This document shows, piece by piece, positions 36,301 through 43,720 of a stretch of 64,000 nt of DNA (position 1 is its first letter; each line of letters opens with the position of its first letter). Source of the stretch: Pleodorina starrii (lineage: Eukaryota > Chlorophyta > Chlorophyceae > Chlamydomonadales > Volvocaceae); NCBI GenBank assembly GCA_030267565.1, contig BRXU01000025.1, positions 1,347,501 to 1,411,500 on the forward strand. The letters are read 5' to 3'. Both the position numbers and the translations under genes were made by a program. The notes beneath the pieces are model-generated. The model searched no databases. It was not told the origin of the DNA and worked only from the letters and a program-made list of their open reading frames with translations.

Positions 36301-39300
36301 CGGTCATTTTTGGCAGGAGCTGTTTAAGAGCCTTCGCACCAAACTACGCATGAGCACCGCTTACCATCCGCAAACGGACGGTCAGACGGAGCGCATGAAC
36401 CGGCTCTTGGAAGAAACCCTTCGGCACTACGTCAATCCGACGCAGGATGATTGGGACAAACATCTGCCCTTAATCGAGTTTGCAATCAATAACTCGAAGC
36501 AGAGCAGTACCAATACAACGCCGTTCATGCTCAATTCGGGTCACCAACCTCGGGTTCCCGCGGATGTTGACATCGAATTGGAGAATGGCAAAGTCCCATC
36601 GGCCAAAGAGTTTGCTTCCATTATGCGGGAACGCATCGCTGCGGCCCGCAGGCACCTGAAAGCGGCTCAGGATCGCCAACGCACTGCCTATAACCGCAAA
36701 CGAGAGGATATCTCGTTTGACATTGGAGAAAACGTGTTGCTCTCTACATCCAACATTACGTTGAAGTCCCCTGGCGCAAAGAAGTTGCTGCCCAAATACA
36801 TTGGGCCCTTCAAAATCCTGGCGCGCGTAGGTTCGGTGGCCTACAAACTTGACTTGCCAGCGGGATACAAAATTCATCCAGTCTTCCACGTTTCGCTCCT
36901 AAAGCCTTACAAAGGTGACGGCACTTATCAACCGCCGCCCGCCTTTGTACTGGAAGGCGAGGAGTACTGGAGCGTGGACAGTATCATCGACGTACGGGAA
37001 CGCAAAATCGGGCGTAAAACACGCCGCGAATTTCTTGTAAAATGGGCCGGATTTGGTCCCGAACATAACACTTGGGAGCCTGAAGAGTCCCTTCGAAGGG
37101 ATTCCTTGGTTGCCGAGGAGGTCGATGCCTTCCTCACTAAGCGCACCCAGGCACCGCCTCCCCGGGTTAAGCCTACATCTCGGCACAGGCGCGTCAAAGG
37201 ACAGCGCCGCCGGTGAATACTGGCATCGCTCCCGGGACGTTCGCTTCAAAGGGGGGGAGTGTAACGATAATTATACTTATAATATTTCCGACTTATAACC
37301 AATGGTTAACGGAACTCACTAAAGTGAGGAACGACCGTTGGATTAGTTGGAGACGATAATTGCGGAGCCCTGTCGTACATCAAGATCTCAAGGCGTCGGC
37401 CTCATATGCCGACTGGTGGAGCTTATGGGATTGAATTCTATTTCTCAGGTGTCTGTTGACACCACCTCTTACTACTGTATGTTTCTGATATTAGTTAGAT
37501 TAGTGCTTGGTAAGCTGTTTAGGTGGGCGCCGTCTTCGTCTCCTTCAACTGGTCGTTCTTCGGTCGTCGCTCTGGCGACGCCTGGTACCTCGGTGAGTTC
37601 CCTTCCGCTGCGTAGCGTAGCTTAAACGTTACACCGGCGCGCGGTGGAACAAATGCACACATATATGGCCAAGCAGATGGACAGGCAGCAGGCCAGTGGA
37701 TGGATGGGGGATGGCACAAGCGAGATTACACACACGCACAGACTGATGGAGGCCAGCCATCAGGGTTCGTTGCCCTTATGACGCAGAACATGCGTGAATG
37801 TTTGACGGAATCGACGTGTATTTGATTCGTCTGCATACGGAAGCAGTAGTGACACATACACACGTGTGCACGCTTCTTGTTACGTACCAGATTGTTCCCC
37901 AGGTCACCCCGTCGAAGATCTCGACGCGTCCCGCGGTCGAGTCGCGGCCGCCAACAAGTCGAACCGTGTACAGCTCTGCGTGCAGCAGTACATCAACCAC
38001 GCCGTACTTGGCTGTTTATTACACGTGTGTATCGTATGATGAAGTCGGCAAGGGCTGCCACCTCGCCCACACACATGCGCACCCGTTTAATATTTTTTGT
38101 CGAATTTTACTCGATCGATCAGGCCCGCCCAGGCTCGTCATCCCCCCGCTGATTGATTCGTCGCGGGGCACGTAGAACCACGTGCCTCGCAACGCACGTC
38201 ATCCATCCAAGAACGTATGGCGTTCCGACCACTACTGCAGTACACGCAATAGTGCCGATTCACGCACATAGCTTGCCCCGCCCATGCAAGGCAGGCGCGC
38301 GCAATCCCTCGCTCGAAGTTGAGCGATTCGCACACACGATCTATCCACTTAAACATACTTGTCATAACCAGCTCTGCGCTGCTGAAAATCTTTATGTGAC
38401 AACTACGCGACCGACCTATCTAATAATCTGCCAGGTGCTTCGGCACGCACAGCGAGCATTAATCAAGCAATGCGCATATGCGTGCGTGCATTACTTGCCT
38501 GGGTTGGAGGAATACACCGGAGGATATGTCGGTGGAGGGTACATCGTAGGATACATCGGTGGTGAGTACACCGGAACGTACGTTGGGGGTGAGTACGCCG
38601 GAACGTACGTGGGGGGTGAGTACGCCGGAACGTACGTGGGGGGTGAGTACACCGGAACGTACGTTGGGGGTGTGTACACCGGCGGTGGATAGGCCGCCGG
38701 CTGTGGGAAGTACGTCGGCGGGTGCCTCGGATGATAGACCGGCGGCGAATGGCTCGCACGGACGGGCGGCGGGCGCTCTGGCGTCGTCGCATGAAAAGGT
38801 AGTTGATCTGCGTACGCAAATGCAAACATGTACGAATGTAATACGTATGCGTCATGAGTGTTGCGTTCAATCCTGTTCGTTCGTTCGTTCGTTCGTGACT
38901 TTGCATGAGCAGATTAACGTTTTTATTTTGCTTGGGAGGCGGGTCAGTCGTCATGGTTCAGTTGTTTGGATGGGGTGAAGCAACGACCTCGTCGTCCAGA
39001 CGTCGGTTGATGACGTGTGAGAACGACGGACGGGACGTCTTGATACCACCGTGGCAGGAGCAAGGAGTTTCTGTCGGATGGCTGTCAATGCACAGCTAGC
39101 CTGTCATGCACAGATGCCACAAATGCAAGGCCCGGGGATGGCGACGAGACCGTATGACAGCGAGCGCGTGCGTGATGACGGGTAGCTAGATAGGACGACG
39201 CAGCGCCTGAGGCCGGCGAGTAAACGGAGGGCGGGATGAGCCCTCCTGCCTTCGTCATACAGGCTAAATCAGGTGCGGTTAACGTTAGCCGACGGCGTCC

Positions 39301-42252
39301 ATGCATTCATGCATGCATGTATTAACGGTGACGCAGTACGAGCGAGCAGCCGCTAGCTAGGTAACGCTACATGGATGGATGTGGGGTATCTGTAACAATA
39401 CACACCTGAGACTAGGGGTCGGGTTATTGGGGCTTCAGGGGACGACGACGACGGCGATGCCGATGGAACCGAGGAGGGTGTTGCCGACGACGGTTTTGGA
39501 GGAAACGACGGGAAGTTCGGCTCCTGAGGCCACTGCAGCCATTCTGCGACACAACGGCGAAACTCACGTAAGGTTAAATCACACATGTTTCATCACAAAC
39601 CCACGCACACAGCACACGCACCTGACCATCCTGGCCCGCTCAGCACATCCGACGGGTGTTGGCCTGCTGTACTTGCTGTGTTTCCGCCGCCATGGGCGTG
39701 TAGGGCGTGTGATGTATCACGAGCGTCCAGATATTGCGATCATGGCATACACGTACGACGGTACGGTGACCATGTAGATGGAAAGATGAGCGCCGACATC
39801 GGTGGAAGTACATGCATGTAGAGAAGGCCAAGCGTGAAAGGCAGGAGTCCGAGCGAGGCAAGGGACAGAACCGGGCGGGGAAGTGCCACAGTCGAGGTAA
39901 ATGGCGAAGCTGGCCAGCAGGCCAGGGTTTGTGCGCACGCGAAGCCCGTGCCTGGGCGTGTATGTGTTCTGATACCCGATCATAGCATTACAGACATGCC
40001 GCGCCCAGGCACTGCGCAGCCGTTATCCGCGCACGCAGCCGCCGTTGCGCCAAGCGAGGTGCTAGTACCGCTTGCTGCACGTACCGCCGAATCGAGCCAG
40101 CGGGGGTATGTCGCTTAGACAGGCTTGTCATGCCATTCAAGGAGTGCGTGCGACACTGGGCTTGCTTGCATGTCGGCTCAGGTGAAGACCGCACGCGTAG
40201 CGCTATTGATTGCCATACATGTATATAGCCATATATATAGCGGCATTCGTTCATATCCGTGCCGATCGTGAGGCCTGCCTCATCTGCACGCCGAAACGCG
40301 CAATGGCACGTATGTCCGGCGGCGCGGGGCGCCACTGGCACTTTCGGCACGTACGACACGTACGGCGGCGCCCCTAGTTTGCTTTCATGTGTTCAATCGC
40401 CCGTTGTTTGTATATGTCTCCAGCCACCCGCCCAGCCCTCAAGCTACTCAGCCGCGCGCACATGCATACAATCGACCCCTATTTGAGCGGGAGTGTACGA
40501 CAGCATGGGAGGCAAACTTGCCCGTTAGCTCGTTACTGCATCTCTATATATAATTGTTAATTTCGGTATGCGCCTTCATTCGTTCGTTCTTCGGGCGGGA
40601 GAGATTTTCCGTTTCGGGCACGCCCGCGGTAGGTAGGTGGCACGCACATACATTCTGACACACAGCCGGGTGAAATGCTTGATTGAAGCTAGCTTTGCAC
40701 TGCATCCTCAGAGACGCGCTTGGGCGGGTGCGTGCCGCTTGCATCTATCAACGCGAGCGGACGTGCGTGTATGCCCCAGCGCTCCCACGCACAAAAAGGG
40801 CGAAACACAAGTAAGGTTAAATCAAGCATACATGTTTCACAAACCCACGCACACAGCACACGCACCTGGCCATCCTGACCCGCTCAGCAACTCCGACGGC
40901 GGGTCTTGGCCTGTACTTCGTTTCCGCCGCCGTGGGTAGGGCGTGTGATGTATCACGAGCGTCGGTCCAGATATTGCGATCATGGTATACACGTACGACG
41001 GTACGGCGGCCATGTGGATGGAAAGATGAGCGCCGAGCGACATCGGTGGAAGTAAATGTATGCGTGTAGAGAAGGCCAATTAAGCGTGAAAGGAGTCCGA
41101 GGCAGGGGGTGCAGCGGGGAAATGCCTTAGTCGAGGGTAAATGGTGAAGCTGACCAGCAGGCCAGGGCTTGTGCGCTCGTGAAGTAAGCCCGTGCCTGGG
41201 CGTGTGTTCTGATACCCGATCAGGTAGGGCAGTACACACATGCCGCGCCCACCGCCCAGGCACTGTATGTGCAGCTGCGCGCCATCCGCGCCAGCCGCCA
41301 TCCGCGCACCGCACGCGCGCAGCAGTTATCCGCGCCATTACGGATGATCCACATCTTGACACCTGCCTCCGCAAGCAGCCACCGGTGGGGTCTAGCTACC
41401 TGCCGAGTGCCGACCACACGCACGCACGGATTACGTACGCGAACTCGTGCCTTTCTTGCGATGGGCGGGCACCTTGGATGGCTCCAAGGGGGGTGCGTGC
41501 TGGTACCGGTTGCTGCACGTACAGCTGGTTCGAGCTAGCGGGGGGTACCGTACGTGCGTCGCGTAGACAGGCTCGCCATGCATGCCATTATTCAAGGAGT
41601 GCGTGAGTGCGTAGATGGATGGACGCTGGGCTTGCTTGCATGTCGTCTTAGGTGAAGAGCGCACGCGTACGTTGCGTTATTGATTGCCAGAGAGCGGCAT
41701 TCGTTCATGTCCGTGCCGGTCGTGAGGCCTGCCTCATCTGCACGCCGAAACGCGCAAAGGCACGTATGCGCGGTGGCGCGGGGCGCCACTGGCACTTACG
41801 GCACCACTGGAATGTACGGCGGCGCCCCTAGATCTATCGCTGTCATGTGTTCAGTCATATGTTGTTTATGTCCCCACCCGCCCGGCCCGCCTCAGCCCTG
41901 CTGTCCTGCTGCGCCCCGGTTAGTTGTTTCCCAACTATCCAGCTCGCGCAAACAAACCTTGCGCATAGCATTGGGAGGCGAGTGCGGCTCCCGCGACCAG
42001 AAGCAGCGCAAGGTACGGCCACTGCCGCCCTCCGGGGCGATAGGGACGGGAGGACCCAGCGGAGAGCCGTCCGCCGCCGGCGGTTGCCCTGCAGCAGCGG
42101 TCTTGGGTGGCAACCACCGGCGGGAGCGTCTTGCAAGCGACTGCAGGTACAGTTTCAAAGTCCGCAGTTGAAACATCATAACGGTATCGACAAGAAGTAT
42201 TTAAGGTTGAGCAGCGCAAGGGGACAGTGCCCACCGTACGATCCGGTGACAA
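27340..42252 (-). CDS. Second SRCR-domain protein gene (SRCR gene 2), 3' end unresolved
   Basis: Minus-strand exons in order: 42252-41958 (hydrophobic N-terminal exon, tentative), 39543-39406 and 38807-38499 (Pro-rich), 37975-37888 (A), 30346-30238 (B), 29079-28987 (C), 27367-27340 (D). Lengths and phases copy SRCR gene 1: A 88 nt, B 109 nt, C 93 nt, D 28 nt (3n+1). The joined domain has VRLVGG, WGTICDD, VVCKELG, LYQC, GWGYHNC and DVGVQC, again six cysteines. The A-B intron is 7541 bp because a complete LTR retrotransposon sits in it in antisense; without the element and target duplication it would be 368 bp. The predicted product is a secreted or surface protein with a Tyr/Pro extensin-like stalk. 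Exons after 27340 were not found. Confidence 0.65.
27665..27750. repeat. Imperfect tandem repeat, three units of about 30 bp
   Basis: Three copies of a GCATGCGTGTCC...CGTTCTC type unit in the C-D intron of SRCR gene 2. Confidence 0.6.
27896..28905 (+). mobile_element. GC-palindrome-ended repeat, copy 2 (longest)
   Basis: It begins with GGGCGGCGCC/GGGGGGCCCCGCCC (loop shortened relative to 24742) and extends past the 750 bp shared with copy 1 to GGGGCCCCGCCC at about 28858-28870 and CCGGCTTCAAGGAAGCCGAC. The ends are complementary, like terminal inverted repeats. It lies in the C-D intron of SRCR gene 2. No coding potential. Confidence 0.6.
28987..29079 (-). CDS. SRCR gene 2, exon C
   Basis: A 93-nt, phase 0-0 exon; acceptor GCATGCAG, donor GAG/GTACGT. 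It encodes DDVNCSRRPLPGRLYQC and GWGYHNCDHSE. Confidence 0.85.
29604..29710. repeat. 107-bp inverted repeat, left arm
   Basis: Reverse complement of 30008-30114 with a single difference (base 29707). The spacer is 297 bp. It lies in the B-C intron of SRCR gene 2. Confidence 0.95.
30008..30114. repeat. 107-bp inverted repeat, right arm
   Basis: Partner of 29604-29710. A plus-strand open frame (29725-30231) runs through spacer and right arm (YIKKYNWSIKATDTLHFQC, then KCFLLWAYGGDPLLDYGNY). It is protein-like but unassigned, perhaps a zinc-finger fragment from a transposon. Confidence 0.95.
30238..30346 (-). CDS. SRCR gene 2, exon B
   Basis: A 109-nt exon; acceptor GCACGCAG, donor GTGTGT. It completes the Cys codon, then DDYFSRVEATVVCKELGFVA and GTGPILM. 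Separated from its A exon by the retrotransposon. Confidence 0.85.
30461..30465. repeat. Target-site duplication (left)
   Basis: CCGGC, matching 37634-37638 on the other side of the element. Confidence 0.9.
30466..30839 (+). repeat. 5' LTR
   Basis: 374 bp, TGTAAC...GTTACA. A 92-codon open frame inside it is repeated identically in the 3' LTR and is not considered a gene. Confidence 0.95.
30842..30851 (+). promoter_or_regulatory. Primer-binding-site-like sequence
   Basis: TGGCATCGAG two bases after the 5' LTR. It resembles the TGGTATCAGAG site complementary to initiator tRNA-Met but differs, so the priming tRNA is uncertain. Confidence 0.5.
30878..32944 (+). CDS. gag: Retrotransposon Gag polyprotein
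   Basis: 688 residues. The N-terminal third is Pro/Ala/Gln-rich and disordered, with an acidic Ser/Asp tract (SDTSSEESDSSDDDD) near residue 280. The retrotransposon Gag core lies at about 428-605 (WFDTFITYCDT, AAQEWVVGYMG, NLYTQRFRTIVRDA). Near the C-terminus a zinc-binding motif C-x2-C-x11-H-x3-C (CIHC ... HLRKC) replaces the usual CCHC knuckle (C-x2-C-x4-H-x4-C), followed by a Lys-rich tail for RNA binding. It forms the virus-like particle and packages RNA. It ends at TAG 32942, after which the same frame stays open into pol. Confidence 0.9.
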   Translation: MAKKKDKTKAVPKQPSFNIPEDDATPVVSGREPAAADHTNPLPGATPVAVTGTNSSPQGATKAKGSMPEAGIQPQTLPPQVAATIANASARRVWRTFIKKFADMKDIQLPANFTSLPAADLVAFAQSINMDPAAPAAALAAALNSQEQFGQAMQLQQQQQQQALAAGQDGRNVAPVLDAAATAAGQPAAPGQPGVEAQQGLSQQALAQVHQVCTNVFQHAMGQIVTLMDARFAEFKASNANGNQAAAAAAAAGMAAAAAADAMEADGAGADGPSSDTSSEESDSSDDDDASPAGRIIKSTRKHILAELKKTDMRSGRERSKAMKGFAKTFASLLTPAQAAKMSASELVASWQERGNGYMRLHDWAPLSGAELDPRAYLSHLEFDMPRDADVQAALASLRSNGGAGGSNGGAGGSTAGGWQSQEVRKKVPEPYKFTGATDKHVTCVQTWFDTFITYCDTTHINPIQNLAFFTTGAAQEWVVGYMGDALTSGVVVTREQLRTDFLVQFGDIRRHTAQSARERFHAGEHSMKPGEKVNLYTQRFRTIVRDAKGMSQVDQIFWYLHGLLPALKKACATDALGKDWVSVEDLIRFALSQELRANIAKSASNAHATVAAVSTPSQPRKQKRKRSERSEDGDKKPPRCIHCAEEFPDGFPPSHLRKCDVFQRKLKAGLIKDGSRGKKADRKDGKR
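32945..37216 (+). CDS. pol: Retrotransposon Pol polyprotein (methylase-like domain, PR, RT, RNase H, IN, chromodomain)
   Basis: Same frame as gag, open from the base after the gag TAG. The first ATG is only at about 33206, so expression as a Gag-Pol readthrough product is likely. Counting residues from 32999: a domain resembling phage Dam-type N6-adenine methylases (about 70-215, FDAACNNSGTNALC and WINPP); aspartic protease LVDSGA (about 240) and ILLGTDWL; reverse transcriptase with YLDD (about 628); RNase H (WSDASVFGTGAIL, about 775); integrase with HHCC zinc finger (about 960-1005), then D, D (VSDRGTQF) and E (QTDGQTERMN) core; C-terminal chromodomain (YWSVDSIID, FLVKWAGFG, NTWEPEESL; about 1322-1380). 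The chromodomain defines it as a chromovirus and should direct integration to marked chromatin. Confidence 0.9.
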   Translation, partial: ALGKDAEGAGSDPPEPARVSKALGCREAGPNLPVARVAVSHALGVRDGGIGAVGAAGPPDHTLGSPPAAQGVVFELPPPPPPGNDDRMFCSREFARVQSELGVKFTFDAACNNSGTNALCVPFASPSQSFFDKDVGGETLWINPPVHEVVRWQQHYAKCKAAQPSTTSAMFVAPKWPVLEQHFQSLGYARFKEYPIGKRLFTTPNNERGKAQLMGIPWPVQLWYDPPKTEAVLRSVQNNSGYSMHFLSNMYGKEAQTLVDSGACAVGAADGFVGQTLVNSLRLKVQPAAVTSVRLADGSLQQLLGQVAVPIRMGTYRDTVRLLVMPGGMPGTDILLGTDWLKRLKAVMSWDSDSLTLQRGGKSLTLHPTYVHRSADTEPDPIAVMNYVCARLHQATSVPLLSAKQAAKLLTRGARSYLMLVREDSVEPADPTRCESATVGAATSTDAPAPIDLVPQSEIEALKSEFSDVFAELNEPPPERPGIGHTIPLVEGAQPPAKRMYRLTQAEREEVKKQVADLLAKGFIEPSTSPFGAPVLFVEKQDKTLRMCLDYRALNKITVKRRYPMPSITDLFDQLQGAKVFSSLDLQQGYYQIRITPEDRPKTSFLTPEGQFQFKVLCFGLTNAPATFQSTMATIFREHIGRFVLVYLDDILIFSKTAQEHVRHLRIVLELLREHKFRAKLPKCDFNKAELKFLGHIVGRDGLKVDPSKVKVVQDWATPTNVSRLRSFLGLANYFRRFIQGYSSLVAPLTSLTGAQVPWDWTPECQSAFNGVKHALTNAPVLVLPELDKPFEVWSDASVFGTGAILLQDGRPVAYTSQKFTPAEINYTTTDQECLGVIHALTEWRCYLDGAQHVTLVTDHQPLVYLQDQKSNNLLSRRQARWMEYLSRFKFEWEYRPGRINVADPISRVHEPTVAAALTRSSIVADLLTRIQRGYHKDPSFADPLRIAGLYYNTSRGLWQKGQRVVIPDADGLRDLIMAEYHDSITSGHRGISRTKEVISRSYWWPTLDADVAEYVGRCPECQRNKPSNHKPYGKLQPLPIPETNWESVSLDLITQLPKTAKGHDAVLVFVDRLSKMVHFAATHTDVSAEEIAWLYLEHVFKHHGLSRSLVSDRGTQFTGHFWQELFKSLRTKLRMSTAYHPQTDGQTERMNRLLEETLRHYVNPTQDDWDKHLPLIEFAINNSKQSSTNTTPFMLNSGHQPRVPADVDIELENGKVPSAKEFASIMRERIAAARRHLKAAQDRQRTAYNRKREDISFDIGENVLLSTSNITLKSPGAKKLLPKYIGPFKILARVGSVAYKLDLPAGYKIHPVFHVSLLKPYKGDGTYQPPPAFVLEGEEYWSVDSIIDVRERKIGRKTRREFLVKWAGFGPEHNTWEPEESLRRDSLVAEEVDAFLTKRTQAPPPRVKPTSRHRRVKGQRRR
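37248..37259 (+). promoter_or_regulatory. Polypurine tract
   Basis: AAAGGGGGGGAG abutting the 3' LTR, the expected plus-strand DNA primer. Confidence 0.85.
37260..37633 (+). repeat. 3' LTR
   Basis: 374 bp, reads identical to the 5' LTR and is preceded directly by the polypurine tract. Confidence 0.95.
37634..37638. repeat. Target-site duplication (right)
   Basis: CCGGC, matching 30461-30465. A 5-bp duplication is usual for Ty3/Gypsy integrases. Confidence 0.9.
37888..37975 (-). CDS. SRCR gene 2, exon A
   Basis: An 88-nt exon; acceptor GCACGCAG, donor GTACGT. It encodes ELYTVRLVGGRDSTAGRVEI and WGTI plus TG of the split Cys codon. Confidence 0.85.
38499..38807 (-). CDS. SRCR gene 2 Tyr/Pro-repeat exon
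   Basis: A 309-nt, phase 1-1 exon; acceptor GTACGCAG. It contains tandem YSPPTYVP octapeptides (five near-perfect copies) and related PPVY motifs, extensin-like and suited to Tyr cross-linking in a wall. The donor is CCCAG/GCAAGT, a GC-type 5' splice site. Confidence 0.65.
39406..39543 (-). CDS. SRCR gene 2 Pro/Ser-rich exon
   Basis: A 138-nt, phase 1-1 exon; acceptor TGTCGCAG, donor TCAG/GTGTGT. It encodes EWLQWPQEPNFPSFPP, then a Ser/Pro-rich stretch (SSVPSASPSSSSPEAP). Confidence 0.55.
39544..41957. repeat. Tandem segmental duplication in first intron of SRCR gene 2
   Basis: About 39555-40440 and 40795-41890 are two direct copies. Shared boxes include AAACCCACGCACACAGCACA, GTACGACGGTACGG and CGTGAGGCCTGCCTCATCTG. 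Copies differ by small indels and the spacer 40440-40795 is unique. A minus-strand stretch in both copies reads GTDMNECR, faintly EGF-like, but no exon is supported. Confidence 0.7.
41958..42252 (-). CDS. SRCR gene 2 candidate first exon with hydrophobic segment
   Basis: A 295-nt open stretch from ATG 42252 to CAAG/GTTTGT, ending in phase 1 as required by the next exon. A hydrophobic run (YLALLLVAGAALAS) near its C-terminal end could act as signal anchor or late signal peptide. About 75 residues precede it, long for a signal peptide, so the true start may differ. The overlapping plus-strand open frame 41847-42659 is judged less likely. Confidence 0.4.
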
Positions 42253-43609
42253 AAGTAGCTATGGGAAGGGATCTTTATGCTCAATGTAAACGTTTTCAAA
42301 ACCACGGAATGTACTGTTGCGTCAAACATTATAGCGGCAGTAAGCACCAGCACCAGCTCCCTGCCGATTACGATGACGAACGCACATCAAGCTCACCTGA
42401 CACGACAATTTGCATTTCACCCTATACGTTTGAATATAGAACGGAGCAAGATGTAAAGGAGTCAAGACAACAATATCGCTCGGAAGCAGCTGCTGGGCGC
42501 GATCAATATGATGAACTTGTTGGTGTCTGTTATGAAACACGAGAAATGTACTCCGTGCATTGTTGGGTTTTCATTTGTCGGGCCCAGGCATCTAGTTTGG
42601 TGCGAAACGGTCGTTCATTTCGAAACCGTACCATTCGTACAGCTCGGGAAGCTGAATGATAGAATGGACACTGTGTGAAGTAGAAGTACGCATCGATCTG
42701 CAATGGTGTTGCAATGCAGTCTAATAAATCAAAAGGAATGTTGTTACAACAGTGTAACGAAGCAGGCTCAAGTACTGCATGCGTGCAAGCACGAAGCGGA
42801 TCCATGATTTGCGATTCTGACGTGCAATTACCCATAGGTGAGATGCAAGGAATGGAACATTGACCCTTCCCTGCCTGGAATTGCGATCTAGGGATCGCCC
42901 GCCCTGGCCTGCTGCCTTTTCGGCAAGTGACACAGGAAGCGCAGCTCTGCTTCTGGACACTGCCGCTGTTTCTGAAATTTCATTACCGTTAATACTCAAG
43001 AGTGTTTTAGTTAATGAATGCGATCCGTTTCCTTTGCCTCGTTCGGTCTCCATCCCCAACACAAGTAGTCTTCATCATCACAGTTGATCGGTCTGGCGCA
43101 CATTGAGGTTATTATGTAAATATGCATGGACCGCTGTCGGGCCGCTTGCTTTGCAGCGACCTCGGCCCCGTGCGGTCTGGCGCAGGTGTCAAAGAACTGT
43201 GAGGGCTTTGCTGCGCAGGCTGTACCGGTCACAAATCGTGTGGCCAGTTAACCTTGCGTCCCTTCATAATCGCGCTCTGGCGGATCTTTCCTGCTGCGGG
43301 CTCCACATACACACGAGTCGATGGGTCCTGTACATAACGCCTGGGCTGCTCCCCCGATGGGGAACACTCTGTTCGTGGGGCTGCATGGAAGGGCTCTGCC
43401 CCCCCCTCATGGCAATGCGTGGCTCTGGCAGGGATTGCCTCGCGTTGCGCGATTTCGGGTACGACACGTCCCCTGCTATATGGCTTCGGTTCTGGCGCGC
43501 CGATGGAAGGCTCTGACCTCTGAGCCGCTGCTGGAATGAGGCGTGCGTTCTCGCCAGTGACGCAGGGCGCGGTACGTATCGTAGTGGCCGTCGAAACATC
43601 ATCGGGCGG

Positions 43610-43720
43610 TGGTGGGGGGAACTGGGACCGGGGAAACCCGTCACCCCACCCCCTCTGCCGGGCTCCCATAACCCACGCCTCGGCTACCGGCCGGGCGTGT
43701 CATTATTGTTATTATTATTA
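43610..43720. mobile_element. Short dispersed GC-rich insertion, copy 3
   Basis: Shares the CTGGGACCGGGGAAACCCG and CCACGCCTCGGCTACCGGCC blocks with the SRCR-intron copies but lies in unrelated intergenic sequence. Confidence 0.45.

Larger units (their letters stand above)
30466..37633 (+). mobile_element. Intact Ty3/Gypsy chromovirus (LTR retrotransposon)
   Basis: A 7168-bp element with two 374-bp LTRs (30466-30839, 37260-37633) that look identical base for base, begin TGTAAC and end GTTACA, and are flanked by the 5-bp duplication CCGGC (30461-30465, 37634-37638). The primer-binding-like TGGCATCGAG lies at 30842 and the polypurine tract AAAGGGGGGGAG immediately before the 3' LTR. Gag and Pol are open throughout. 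Identical LTRs and intact frames indicate a very recent, possibly still active, insertion. It lies in antisense in the A-B intron of SRCR gene 2. Confidence 0.95.

Noticed and set aside
41847..42659. 270-codon plus-strand open frame
   Set aside because: It begins in the duplicated intron sequence, has no recognisable domain and opposes the better-supported minus-strand exon 42252-41958.
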